From contig PAJP01000021.1 of NCBI GenBank assembly GCA_002706095.1, positions 248,001 through 312,000 on the forward strand: 64,000 bases of DNA. Reading direction: 5' to 3'. A model generated the notes under the pieces. It searched no databases. It saw nothing but the letters and a program-made list of their open reading frames with translations, and had not been told where the DNA came from. The DNA comes from Methylophaga sp. (lineage in GTDB: Bacteria; Pseudomonadota; Gammaproteobacteria; Nitrosococcales; Methylophagaceae). The translations under genes and the position numbers were made by a program. This document shows positions 8,079 to 17,087 of this stretch, piece after piece (the first letter of the stretch is position 1; each line of letters opens with the position of its first letter).

Positions 8079-9569
8079 ATGAACATCCATATTGAACAGT
8101 TGATGTCAGATTCTGGCGTCAAATTTGGTACAAGTGGTACCCGAGGTCTTGTCAAAGACATGACAGATTTAGTGTGTTTTGCTTATACCTCAGCATTTTT
8201 GCAGCATTTAATTCACGAAAAGCAGATACAGAAAGGGGATCAAGTTGGTATCGGTGGTGACTTAAGGTCCAGCAGTCCACGTATTATGAATGCAGTGGCC
8301 AAAGCTAGCCAGTATTATAGTCTGCAGCCACTGAATCTGGGTTTTATTCCCTCCCCAGCAGTCGCCTTGTACGGAATTCAACATCATATGGCGACCATTA
8401 TGGTTACCGGAAGCCACATTCCTGATGATCGAAATGGTATGAAGTTTAATTTGCCAATTGGTGAAATACTTCAGGCTGATGAGCAAGCTATCAAACAACA
8501 ATGGGTTGATATTCCGGATGAGCTGTTTGATGACCATGGTGCATTTATCAAACAAGATGCTGTGTTAAGTGAGCCATCTTTCTCTGCTCAAAAACACTAC
8601 ATTGAGCGCTTTACTCAGTTTTTACCTGATAATTGTTTGGCAGGTATGACGATCGGTGTATATCAGCATTCTGCTGTGGGTCGAGACCTGCTGCAACAAA
8701 TCTTGTCGGCACTAGGAGCCAACACTATTTGTCTAGGCAGGAGTGAGCAGTTTGTCTCAGTAGACACTGAAGCTATTCGGTCTGAAGATGTCGAACTTGC
8801 TCAACAGTGGGCAAGCGAACATGCTTTGGATGCCATTGTGTCAACAGACGGGGATAGTGATCGACCTTTGATCAGTGATGAACATGGACGCTGGCTCAGA
8901 GGTGATATTGTCGGCTTATTAACCGCGCTCTACCTGGGGGCGGATATCGTGGTTACGCCTGTCAGTAGTAACTCTTGCGTGAACGCCGACTTTTTTGAAC
9001 AGGTGTTGCGAACACGAATCGGCTCACCCTATGTGATAGCAGCCATGCAAACAGCGGCTACAAACTCGCCTGAAGAAGGTGTCGTTGGATATGAAGCGAA
9101 TGGAGGATTTCTGCAGCAATCAGCCATTGAGCTATCAGGAAAAACTCTAAGTCCACTACCCACACGTGACGCCATCATTGTGATTTTAAGTGTCTTATTA
9201 CTGGCAAAACAAAGGCAACAGACAGTCTCTGAACTGAATGCATCGATGCCTGCGATTTATACCAGCAGCGATCGCCTGAAAAACTTCGCATTGGAAAAAA
9301 GCCGTTTATTGCTGGATACGTTAATAGTGGATAAGCAGATTAATAGCGAGCAGGTACAACAGTTGTTTCCTTTTATGGGCGAGATCAAAGCAGTGGATAC
9401 CACTGATGGTGTCAGACTATCTTTTGCAGATGATGAAATCATTCATATCAGGCCTTCTGGTAATGCACCTGAATTACGTTGTTATACTGAAGCTAGTCGT
9501 GAAGAACGAGCCATAGAGCTGAATCAACTTGCTCTGAAAGCGATGAGTGACTGGTCTGAATCTGTTTAA
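8079..9569 (+). CDS. manB: Phosphomannomutase / phosphoglucomutase family enzyme
   Basis: A 496-residue alpha-D-phosphohexomutase. The N-terminal S-G-T-R-G segment (near residue 20), the phosphoserine loop T-G-S-H-I-P (near residue 110; T-A-S-H-N-P in most relatives), the magnesium loop D-G-D-S-D-R-P (near residue 260) and a sugar-binding E-A-N-G-G-F loop (near residue 340) are all present in order. The C-terminal phosphate-binding R-P-S-G-N-A-P-E motif is intact. The enzyme interconverts mannose-6-phosphate and mannose-1-phosphate, the step between the isomerase and guanylyltransferase halves of the preceding ManC. The E-A-N-G-G-F loop fits a phosphomannomutase, but phosphoglucomutase activity cannot be ruled out. 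It is the last gene of the plus-strand cluster; no hairpin terminator was seen before the convergent kinase gene. Confidence 0.88.
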   Translation: MNIHIEQLMSDSGVKFGTSGTRGLVKDMTDLVCFAYTSAFLQHLIHEKQIQKGDQVGIGGDLRSSSPRIMNAVAKASQYYSLQPLNLGFIPSPAVALYGIQHHMATIMVTGSHIPDDRNGMKFNLPIGEILQADEQAIKQQWVDIPDELFDDHGAFIKQDAVLSEPSFSAQKHYIERFTQFLPDNCLAGMTIGVYQHSAVGRDLLQQILSALGANTICLGRSEQFVSVDTEAIRSEDVELAQQWASEHALDAIVSTDGDSDRPLISDEHGRWLRGDIVGLLTALYLGADIVVTPVSSNSCVNADFFEQVLRTRIGSPYVIAAMQTAATNSPEEGVVGYEANGGFLQQSAIELSGKTLSPLPTRDAIIVILSVLLLAKQRQQTVSELNASMPAIYTSSDRLKNFALEKSRLLLDTLIVDKQINSEQVQQLFPFMGEIKAVDTTDGVRLSFADDEIIHIRPSGNAPELRCYTEASREERAIELNQLALKAMSDWSESV

Positions 9570-9606
9570 TAAAAGTCTGTATATCTAAATGTTGATGGTT
9601 CCAGGG

Positions 9607-12240
9607 TTAGATAGGTCTTTCCAATGCCCGGTTAATGGTTTCAATTAATAATTCAAAGTTGACTGGCTTAGTCAGATAATAATCGAAACCCGCCTTCAAC
9701 CCTTTATCAATATCATGAGGCATGGCGTTCGCGCTCAGTGCAATCGTTTTGATGTCACGGGTGATCGCCGAACGTTTGAGTGATTCTAATGCCTCAAAGC
9801 CGTTCATCCCAGGTAAGTTAATATCCATCAGAATGACTGCTGGCTCATATTGTCTGGCTAATTCCAAGCCTATTTCAGCATCGCTAGCAGCGATAAGGTC
9901 AAACTGAATATATTGTCTAAAGACTCTTTTAATCAAATTGAGATTAGTTGGGTTATCTTCAATACATAAGATTTTGACGTGCTCTTTGGAGTCATCCTCC
10001 ATTTGTTCTGGTTCGTGATGTTCTGATGATAATAGAGAGCCGTTTGTCACCTTGGAACGTTGCAGTTCAATCCAAAATGTGGCGCCTTTGTCTTGCTCAC
10101 TTTCAAAGCCAAAGCGTCCGTTCATGAGTTTAATCAGCTCTCGGCTGATGACTAAACCAATACCGGTGCCCTGTATACCTGAGTTGTCTTTATCGAGACG
10201 ATCAAAAGGTTCAAACAGGCAACGTTGTAATTTTTCATCAATACCGTAGCCGGTATCCTGGATAGCAATACGAAGAGAGGATTTATAAGTACTGCTTATA
10301 ATAATCTTAATTTTGCCATTCGGTTTATTGTATTTGGCCGCGTTAGATAAAAGATTGAGTAACACCTGTTTGAGTTTAATGTGATCGGCTTTCACAAATA
10401 AAGATGAAATATTGGCTGGATATGACTCTTCAATATGCAGATTTAAAGACTGAATTTGAGTTTGTATAAAGGGAATAAGATCATCAATAAGTGGTTTTAA
10501 TTGCACATCTTCCACTGAGACTGACATATGGCCGCTTTCAATACGTGATAAGTCCAGTATGTCATTAATCAGTGAGAGTAGATGATTTCCTGAATTCTCG
10601 ATCATGCTGACCGATTCACGTTGATCTTCATTTAGATTATCTAGCTGTAAGAGCTGCGAGAAACCAATGATGGCATTGAGTGGTGTGCGAAGTTCATGAC
10701 TCATTTTTGCCAGAAATTCACTTTTTGCTTCATTAGCGTGCTTGGCCTGTTGCATGGCCTTGATTAACTCTTGCTGATATTGGTGACGTTCTGAAATATC
10801 CCGAATTACACCAATATAGAATTTCCGATGGCCAAATTGCATCGGACTGATGTTAAGTTCAATGGGAAATTCGGTGCCGTCTTTTCTGGTGGCAGATAAA
10901 GAACGCGTTCTGTGTATGATTTTAGGCTCATGAATATTGGCATGCTTAAGATAACTATCATGTTTATGCCGTTCATTTTTATCTATCAGAATGGAAACTG
11001 GTTGCCCGATAAGTTCCGCTTCCTGATAACCAAATAACAGACAGACAGCGGGATTCACCATGGTGATTTTTCCAACATCATCAATAGTGACAAAGCCATC
11101 ATCAGTCTGTTTTATGATGGCATCACGTTGTTGTAGTGAGGCAATGCGTTGTTGCGTTGAGCGGCGGTAGAAATAGGTACCAAATGCCGTCATGAAAATC
11201 ACAAATACGATGCTGATAACCACACTGAATAATAGGGAACGATAGAGTTTATAAACTTCGGCGACTTCTGTTTCCGTCACGATTCCCATATTCAGATGGT
11301 CATCCCAGCGCCAGCTACCGATGACTTTGACACCGCGATAATCACGATATCCTTTTAGGCTCACGCCCGTCTGGTGTTGGGTCAATGATTTCGCCATTAG
11401 CGTGAGCGGAGCATTGGCAGCAACTGGTTTTTTCTCAGAGCTTAAGAGATTAACGCCGGGATCTCGCACTTCCAGTGCCAATTCGCTTAATGGATGAGCT
11501 GCATCAATTAATCCGGCTTGGATAAGCTGCTTAGTAAACTTACTTTGAGTGAGCATTCGCCCATGTTCATCTATCGCGTAGGCTTGGCCTGTTTGCCCCA
11601 CTTGGTTCTCATGAAAAGCAGGGTTGAAAATCTTGTCGGGATCGATTTCGAAAGCAAAAAAAGCAACTGTTTTTCCAGCCCAATCATGAACGGGGGCAAT
11701 AAAGAGCATGGTTGGCGTGGGGTAATTCTGCCCAAGTGTTTTCTGCCATGAGCTTGAAGGCATAAAAGGATGGGAAGTGTAGACTGTGTTTGTCGGTAAA
11801 TCCGTACGGATGTTGAGTGGAAGTTGGACTTGATTGTCTTCATTTGCAAAGCCACTCACGCCCGATAAAATCATCTCGCCATGCGTTGAGAACAGCTTGT
11901 AGTCAAGGTAACCTTCATTGCTCAATATCGCTTTGATGTTGCCATCAACAAGTCGATATAAATCTTGTTGCATCACTTTGTTATCCTGCTTATTCGCTAA
12001 TAAAGCAATCTGTTGGATAACAGTGTTTTCTGCCCAGTAAAGGCTGTTACGTTGATGATTGGTGTAGGACTGTTTAACGCGATTGATGGAAGTGGTCAGT
12101 GCGGTATTGAGGCGTGTAGTCACGTCTTCCTGAATCAAGGAAAACAGGTGCGACGCAGCCACAGTGGCTGTTATCACTGCGACTAATAAAATAACGATGG
12201 CAACCACAACAGGTTTACTTAACCACTTACTCTTACTCAC
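9607..12240 (-). CDS. Hybrid sensor histidine kinase (Cache-PAS-HisKA-HATPase-REC)
   Basis: An 877-residue membrane kinase. A membrane helix at residues 10-32 is followed by a large periplasmic dCache-like sensor region (about 35-335), a second helix (about 337-360) and a PAS domain (about 375-495). The HisKA phosphoacceptor is His515 in S-H-E-L-R-T-P-L-N. The ATPase domain has N-A-A-K-Y-N, D-T-G-Y-G-I and G-T-G-I-G-L boxes, and the C-terminal receiver domain has its phospho-Asp at 806 in M-D-I-N-L-P-G. It would sense a small periplasmic ligand and signal through an internal relay. The start appears to be GTG at 12240; no in-frame ATG lies close by. No HPt protein or separate response regulator is adjacent, so the partner is unknown. 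It is convergent with manB and divergent from nuoA. Confidence 0.92.
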   Translation of the reverse strand: MSKSKWLSKPVVVAIVILLVAVITATVAASHLFSLIQEDVTTRLNTALTTSINRVKQSYTNHQRNSLYWAENTVIQQIALLANKQDNKVMQQDLYRLVDGNIKAILSNEGYLDYKLFSTHGEMILSGVSGFANEDNQVQLPLNIRTDLPTNTVYTSHPFMPSSSWQKTLGQNYPTPTMLFIAPVHDWAGKTVAFFAFEIDPDKIFNPAFHENQVGQTGQAYAIDEHGRMLTQSKFTKQLIQAGLIDAAHPLSELALEVRDPGVNLLSSEKKPVAANAPLTLMAKSLTQHQTGVSLKGYRDYRGVKVIGSWRWDDHLNMGIVTETEVAEVYKLYRSLLFSVVISIVFVIFMTAFGTYFYRRSTQQRIASLQQRDAIIKQTDDGFVTIDDVGKITMVNPAVCLLFGYQEAELIGQPVSILIDKNERHKHDSYLKHANIHEPKIIHRTRSLSATRKDGTEFPIELNISPMQFGHRKFYIGVIRDISERHQYQQELIKAMQQAKHANEAKSEFLAKMSHELRTPLNAIIGFSQLLQLDNLNEDQRESVSMIENSGNHLLSLINDILDLSRIESGHMSVSVEDVQLKPLIDDLIPFIQTQIQSLNLHIEESYPANISSLFVKADHIKLKQVLLNLLSNAAKYNKPNGKIKIIISSTYKSSLRIAIQDTGYGIDEKLQRCLFEPFDRLDKDNSGIQGTGIGLVISRELIKLMNGRFGFESEQDKGATFWIELQRSKVTNGSLLSSEHHEPEQMEDDSKEHVKILCIEDNPTNLNLIKRVFRQYIQFDLIAASDAEIGLELARQYEPAVILMDINLPGMNGFEALESLKRSAITRDIKTIALSANAMPHDIDKGLKAGFDYYLTKPVNFELLIETINRALERPI

Positions 12241-12472
12241 CTGAAATGATGTACCTTTTTATTTTTATTATGAAAGTGTCAATGCCATTTTGTTGGCATA
12301 ATCAACCAAATTTAAAGCAGCGGCTATTCGAGCACAAACATTCCTATCCTGTCCAGTATTAAAGCCGTTCTCAAAATCATGATTTAACGCATATTGTGAC
12401 TTCTCATTGACGTTTTTAGTGTGTAGTATCGAGGATGATGATTACATCAAATATTTAAGAATGTAGTCAGGG

Positions 12473-12501
12473 GCATGAGTAGAGACGCGAGTCCCTCATG
12501 C
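12473..12501 (+). promoter_or_regulatory. Hairpin in the nuoA leader with a GNRA-type loop
   Basis: The seven-base arms GCATGAG (12473-12479) and CTCATGC (12495-12501) are perfectly complementary. Inside them GAC (12484-12486) and GTC (12491-12493) pair around the tetraloop GCGA. The element lies about 18 bases upstream of the nuoA ribosome-binding site and has no U-run after it, so it is not an intrinsic terminator. The rest of the 293-base gap (12241-12533) between the kinase and nuoA must hold the nuo promoter, but I see no convincing -35/-10 pair. A regulatory role for the hairpin is inferred. Confidence 0.4.
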
Positions 12502-12533
12502 TGAATTGTCGAGACATCCGAAGGAAGCACAGC

Positions 12534-12890
12534 ATGCTGGAGAATTATCTCCCGATTTTGTTGTTTATCATCATCGGCATCGGTTTTGGTGTTCTGCCAT
12601 TGTTGGCCGGCTTTGTATTGGGGCCTCGGCATCCTGACAGTGAAAAACGATCAGCCTATGAATGTGGATTCGAGCCTTTTGAAGATGCCCACATGAAGTT
12701 TGATGTTCGTTATTATCTTGTTGCTATTCTTTTCATCATTTTCGATTTAGAAATTGCATTCCTTTTCCCATGGGCCATCGTTTTAGATGAGATCGGTGTG
12801 TTTGGTCTCGTGGCCATGTTCCTATTTTTAGGCATTCTGGTGGTTGGGTTTGTATATGAATGGAAAAAAGGAGCGCTGGAGTGGGAATAG
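12534..12890 (+). CDS. nuoA: NADH-quinone oxidoreductase subunit A
   Basis: A 118-residue membrane subunit with three transmembrane helices and the conserved loop Y-E-C-G-F-E-P, whose Cys is exposed in the deactive state of mitochondrial complex I. F-D-V-R-Y-Y-L and the acidic F-D-L-E helix are also present. It sits at the junction of the peripheral and membrane arms near the quinone channel. An upstream in-frame ATG at 12498 would add twelve charged residues; ATG 12534 is preferred because GAAGGAAG lies just upstream and the protein then begins M-L-E-N-Y-L-P, as in relatives. It opens the operon nuoABCDEFGHIJKLMN. Confidence 0.95.
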   Translation: MLENYLPILLFIIIGIGFGVLPLLAGFVLGPRHPDSEKRSAYECGFEPFEDAHMKFDVRYYLVAILFIIFDLEIAFLFPWAIVLDEIGVFGLVAMFLFLGILVVGFVYEWKKGALEWE

Positions 12891-13363
12891 AAGGTGTTCT
12901 CGAAAAAGGCGTTGTCACCACATCGGCTGACAAACTCATTAATTGGGCAAGAACCGGATCTTTATGGCCAATGACATTTGGTCTGGCCTGTTGTGCAGTA
13001 GAAATGATGCATGCCGGGGCGGCACGTTACGATTTGGATAGATTTGGCATTGTATTCAGAGGCAGTCCACGTCAATCGGATGTGATGATTGTGGCTGGCA
13101 CGCTGGTAAACAAAATGGCACCTGCTTTGCGTAAAGTCTATGACCAGATGTCCGAACCACGCTGGGTTATTTCAATGGGCTCCTGTGCCAACGGCGGTGG
13201 TTATTATCATTATTCTTATTCCGTTGTTCGTGGCTGCGATCGGATTGTCCCCGTCGATATCTATGTGCCAGGCTGTCCACCAACTGCTGAAGCTTTACTG
13301 TATGGCATATTACAGCTGCAGAAAAAAATTCATCGTACTAACACCATAGCCAGACAAACCTGA
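12881..13363 (+). CDS. nuoB: NADH-quinone oxidoreductase subunit B
   Basis: A 160-residue subunit carrying the terminal [4Fe-4S] cluster N2, which passes electrons to quinone. The ligands are visible as the adjacent Cys pair in L-A-C-C-A-V-E, then G-S-C-A-N and V-P-G-C-P-P. The start is taken as GTG 12881, giving [10 protein letters not shown], the usual NuoB beginning. AAGGAG at 12868-12873 is correctly spaced for it, and the gene then overlaps nuoA by ten bases. The in-frame ATG at 12860 would add seven unusual residues. Confidence 0.95.
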   Translation: MGIEGVLEKGVVTTSADKLINWARTGSLWPMTFGLACCAVEMMHAGAARYDLDRFGIVFRGSPRQSDVMIVAGTLVNKMAPALRKVYDQMSEPRWVISMGSCANGGGYYHYSYSVVRGCDRIVPVDIYVPGCPPTAEALLYGILQLQKKIHRTNTIARQT

Positions 13364-13378
13364 TAGCGACCTGTTTTT

Positions 13379-14038
13379 ATGATGCAAACCTTAAAAGCCA
13401 AACTAGAACAGAATTTTTCAGATGCGTTACTGGATTGTGAGCTGGTTCGAGATGAAATTACTTTGCATGTGGCGGCTGAACACATTATTGAGGTTTGTAC
13501 GACCTTACGAGATGACTATCAATTTGAACAGTTGATGGACTTGGCCGGTGTAGATTACTCAGAGTATGGCGGGAGTAGTTGGGAAACCAAACAGTCGACA
13601 GAGTTTGGTTTTAGCCGGGCTGTAGATGGCTTGGGACATGCAGAACCCGTGACAGACGGGTATCGTTTTGCCGTGGTCTATCAGTTGCAATCCATTACAC
13701 ATAATCAACGCTTACGATTAAAAGTCAGATTGGCAGCCGAGCAACCCATTATAGACAGCGTGACAAAGGTATGGACTGGTGCTGATTGGTATGAGCGTGA
13801 AGCCTTTGATATGTTCGGCATTCTCTTTGATGGACATCCTGACTTACGACGCATTTTGACAGACTATGGTTTTGTCGGTCATCCGTTTCGTAAAGATTTC
13901 CCGCTTATTGGTAATGTTGAGATGCGTTACGATGAAGACAAAAAACGTGTCGTATATGAACCGGTCAGTATCGAACCCAGAACCTTAGTACCCAGGGTGA
14001 TTCGTGATGATAACCGTTATCTCAAGGATGAGAAATAA
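13379..14038 (+). CDS. nuoC: NADH-quinone oxidoreductase subunit C
   Basis: A 219-residue peripheral-arm subunit (the mitochondrial 30 kDa protein). The signature [20 protein letters not shown] is present near residue 140. It packs against NuoD close to the quinone site. It is a separate gene here, unlike the fused nuoCD of enteric bacteria. Two consecutive ATG codons (13379 and 13382) could start it. The stop shares its last A with the ATG of nuoD (TAATG). Confidence 0.95.
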   Translation: MMQTLKAKLEQNFSDALLDCELVRDEITLHVAAEHIIEVCTTLRDDYQFEQLMDLAGVDYSEYGGSSWETKQSTEFGFSRAVDGLGHAEPVTDGYRFAVVYQLQSITHNQRLRLKVRLAAEQPIIDSVTKVWTGADWYEREAFDMFGILFDGHPDLRRILTDYGFVGHPFRKDFPLIGNVEMRYDEDKKRVVYEPVSIEPRTLVPRVIRDDNRYLKDEK

Positions 14039-15291
14039 TGGCTGAGATAAAAAATTTCACACTCAACTTTGGTCCTCAACATCCGGCTGCCCATGGTGTC
14101 CTTCGTCTTATTCTGGAAATGGATGGAGAGGTGATAGTCAGAGCCGACCCGCATATTGGGCTGCTGCATCGGGGTACAGAAAAACTGGCGGAATCGAAAC
14201 CATTCAATCAGAGCATTGGGTATATGGACCGTCTCGATTATGTGTCGATGATGTGTAACGAACATGCCTATGTGATGGCCATCGAAAAACTGATTGGCAT
14301 TGATGTACCCATAAGAGCCCAATACATTCGGGTCATGTTTGATGAGATTACCCGGGTATTAAACCATCTGATGTGGTTGGGGGCGCATGGTCTGGATATT
14401 GGTGCGATGACGGTCTTTCTTTACTGCTTCCGTGAGCGTGAAGACTTAATGGATTGTTACGAGGCGGTATCGGGCGCAAGAATGCATGCTACCTATTATC
14501 GACCTGGCGGCGTATATCGCGATTTGCCCGACAAAATGCCTCAATATCAGGCTTCCAAATGGCACAACGACAAAGAAATAAAGAAAAAGAATCAAAACCG
14601 AGAAGGCAGTCTGCTCGATTTTATTGAAGACTTTACCCAACGTTTTCCGCACTGTGTCGATGAGTATGAGACATTATTAACTGATAATCGTATCTGGAAA
14701 CAACGCACTGTAGGCATTGGTGTGGTCAGTCCTGAGCGAGCACTTCAACTCGGTTTTTCAGGGCCGATGTTAAGAGGCTCGGGGATTGAGTGGGATTTAC
14801 GCCGTAAACAGCCTTATGAAGTCTACGACCAATTGGACTTTGATATTCCGATAGGTAAGGAAGGTGACTGTTACGATCGCTATTTAGTCCGTGTCGCTGA
14901 GATGCGTGAATCTAATCGTATTATTAAGCAATGCGTTAATTGGCTCAGAGCGAATCCAGGGCCAGTGATTGTTGATGACACCAAAGTCGCCCCGCCTAAA
15001 CGCAGCACCATGAAAAATGATATGGAAGCCTTAATTCATCACTTCAAACTATTTACCGAAGGTTATTGTGTGCCGGAAGGTGAAGTTTACAGTGCGATTG
15101 AACATCCCAAAGGCGAGTTTGGTATTTATATGATTTCGGATGGGGCTAATAAGCCTTATCGCGTGAAAATCAGAGCGCCGGGGTTTCCACATCTGGCAGC
15201 GATGGATGAAATGGCAAAAGGCCATATGCTGGCAGATGTCGTTGCCATTATCGGTACGATGGATATTGTGTTTGGTGAGATTGACCGATGA
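14038..15291 (+). CDS. nuoD: NADH-quinone oxidoreductase subunit D
   Basis: A 417-residue subunit (the mitochondrial 49 kDa protein) that forms the quinone-reduction pocket with NuoB. The N-terminal [14 protein letters not shown] motif carries the conserved quinone-site His, and [12 protein letters not shown] follows. It descends from the large subunit of NiFe hydrogenases but lacks their metal-ligand cysteines. The length is normal for an unfused NuoD. Start and stop overlap the neighbours by one and four bases. Confidence 0.96.
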   Translation: MAEIKNFTLNFGPQHPAAHGVLRLILEMDGEVIVRADPHIGLLHRGTEKLAESKPFNQSIGYMDRLDYVSMMCNEHAYVMAIEKLIGIDVPIRAQYIRVMFDEITRVLNHLMWLGAHGLDIGAMTVFLYCFREREDLMDCYEAVSGARMHATYYRPGGVYRDLPDKMPQYQASKWHNDKEIKKKNQNREGSLLDFIEDFTQRFPHCVDEYETLLTDNRIWKQRTVGIGVVSPERALQLGFSGPMLRGSGIEWDLRRKQPYEVYDQLDFDIPIGKEGDCYDRYLVRVAEMRESNRIIKQCVNWLRANPGPVIVDDTKVAPPKRSTMKNDMEALIHHFKLFTEGYCVPEGEVYSAIEHPKGEFGIYMISDGANKPYRVKIRAPGFPHLAAMDEMAKGHMLADVVAIIGTMDIVFGEIDR

Positions 15292-15800
15292 CAGAGATGG
15301 TATTGACCGGACCTAAACAGACTTTATTCACTGAGCAACTGCGTGCAGCGCTGGATAAATGGATAGCTAAATATCCGATAGGTCGTGCTCAATCTGCCGT
15401 CATTCCATGCTTACATATCCTGCAGGAGGCTAATGGTGGCTGGCTTTCCAGAGCCATTATGGATGCCTTGGCAGAATATTTATCCATGTCGAATATCAGT
15501 GTTTATGAGGTGGCGACTTTTTACAGCATGTTTGAGCTGGAACCCGTCGGTAAGCACAAGATCAGTCTGTGCACCAATATCTCGTGCATGTTGTGTGGCT
15601 CTGAGGAAATACTCGAACATCTTCAGCAACGGTTAGCGATTAAGCCAGGTGAAACAACGAAAGACGGTTTGTTTACGCTAAAAGAAGTGGAATGTCTTGG
15701 CGCTTGTGTTGGTGCACCTATGTTGCTGATGGATAAGCAATACCACGAGTACCTGACCAAAGAAAAGATTGATGCCTTGATTGATGGGGTCCAATCATGA
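15288..15800 (+). CDS. nuoE: NADH-quinone oxidoreductase subunit E
   Basis: A 170-residue thioredoxin-fold subunit (the mitochondrial 24 kDa protein) that binds the [2Fe-2S] cluster N1a. Four ligands are visible: Cys in S-L-C-T-N-I-S-C (two, five residues apart) and in E-C-L-G-A-C (two, four apart). A second Cys pair (M-L-C-G) lies beside the first set. It docks on NuoF in the NADH dehydrogenase module. The ATG overlaps the nuoD stop as ATGA, and its own TGA overlaps nuoF in the same way. Confidence 0.95.
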   Translation: MTEMVLTGPKQTLFTEQLRAALDKWIAKYPIGRAQSAVIPCLHILQEANGGWLSRAIMDALAEYLSMSNISVYEVATFYSMFELEPVGKHKISLCTNISCMLCGSEEILEHLQQRLAIKPGETTKDGLFTLKEVECLGACVGAPMLLMDKQYHEYLTKEKIDALIDGVQS

Positions 15801-17074
15801 AGCTGGATCAAGTGTGTTTTCGTACCAACCACCTTTCACCATCCTGGACACTGGATGCCTACCGACAGGTCGGTGGCTATCAGGTACTTGAAGATATCTT
15901 GAGCAATAAACTCAAACCTGAGTCTATTATTGAGCAGATCAAAAACTCGGCATTACGTGGTCGCGGTGGCGCTGGTTTCCCTACCGGACTGAAATGGAGC
16001 TTTATGCCCAGACGTTTGCCCGGTGATAAATATATTGTCTGTAATTCGGATGAAGGCGAGCCGGGGACGTGTAAAGATCGCGATATTCTCAGGTTTAACC
16101 CGCATCAATTGATAGAAGGCATGATTATCGCCGGTTATACGATTGGAGCCCAGACTGGATATAACTACATCCGCGGTGAGTTTTTTGAACCTATAGAACG
16201 CTTTGAGGCAGCGCTGGAAGAAGCCAGAGAAGCCGGCTATTTAGGTAAGGATATTCTCGGCAGTGGCTTTCACTTTCAGCTTCATACTCATATTGGCGCG
16301 GGTGCTTACATATGTGGTGAAGAAACTGCCTTACTCGAATCCTTGGAGGGGAAAAAAGGGCAGCCACGTTATAAACCACCATTTCCAGCTGGCTATGGTT
16401 TATATGGCAGGCCGACAACGATTAATAATACAGAAAGTTTAGCCTCGATTCCGGTGATATTGCAGCATGGTGCGGACTGGTTTCATGAATTAGGCACGCC
16501 AAATAATGGCGGCAGTAAGATTTTTTGTATGACGGGGCATGTTAATAAACCCGGTAACTATGAAGTGCCGTTAGGTACGCCGTTTGCTGAGCTACTGGAG
16601 TTGGCTGGTGGTGTTCGGCACGGTCATCAGTTAAAAGCCGTAATTCCTGGTGGCTCATCCACGCCGGTGGTACCAGCTGAGATTATGATGGGACTCGATA
16701 TGAGTTATGACGGGATTGCCAAAGGACGTTCCATGCTGGGAGCCGGGTCAGTCATAGTCATGGATGATTCAACTTGTATGGTAAAAGCACTGCAACGTAT
16801 TGCCTATTTTTATTATGAAGAATCATGCGGTCAGTGCACACCTTGTCGTGAAGGCACTGGATGGCTCTATCGGGTTGTGAAGCGCATTGAAGAGGGGCAG
16901 GGCAAGCAAGAAGATTTAGACCGGCTGGTGGATGTGGCTGAAAATATTAATGGCAATACCATTTGTGCTCTGGGTGATGCGGCGGCGGCCCCTGTCGTCA
17001 GTTTTATCAAACATTTTCGTGAAGAATTTCAATACCACATCGATCATGGTCGGTGTATGGATAACACAGCGTGA
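15797..17074 (+). CDS. nuoF: NADH-quinone oxidoreductase subunit F
   Basis: A 425-residue subunit (the mitochondrial 51 kDa protein) that binds NADH, FMN and the [4Fe-4S] cluster N3. The NADH loop [13 protein letters not shown] is near residue 55. The FMN segment [13 protein letters not shown] is near residue 83. The cluster ligands are in [12 protein letters not shown], with the fourth Cys in N-T-I-C-A-L-G-D. This is the electron entry point of the complex. Thirteen bases separate it from nuoG. Confidence 0.96.
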   Translation: MKLDQVCFRTNHLSPSWTLDAYRQVGGYQVLEDILSNKLKPESIIEQIKNSALRGRGGAGFPTGLKWSFMPRRLPGDKYIVCNSDEGEPGTCKDRDILRFNPHQLIEGMIIAGYTIGAQTGYNYIRGEFFEPIERFEAALEEAREAGYLGKDILGSGFHFQLHTHIGAGAYICGEETALLESLEGKKGQPRYKPPFPAGYGLYGRPTTINNTESLASIPVILQHGADWFHELGTPNNGGSKIFCMTGHVNKPGNYEVPLGTPFAELLELAGGVRHGHQLKAVIPGGSSTPVVPAEIMMGLDMSYDGIAKGRSMLGAGSVIVMDDSTCMVKALQRIAYFYYEESCGQCTPCREGTGWLYRVVKRIEEGQGKQEDLDRLVDVAENINGNTICALGDAAAAPVVSFIKHFREEFQYHIDHGRCMDNTA

Positions 17075-17087
17075 AGGCTGAGTAGAT

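Noticed and set aside
12280-12310. Possible FNR/CRP-like palindrome (TTGTTG...ATAATCAA) upstream of nuoA
   Set aside because: The half-sites are separated by six bases instead of the four of an FNR box, and one half is mismatched; this is consistent with chance in an AT-rich gap.
12401-12435. TTGACG at 12407 with TAGTAT at 12424 as a nuo promoter
   Set aside because: The spacing is only eleven bases, and the alternative -35 with 17-base spacing matches four of six positions, so it is not supportable.
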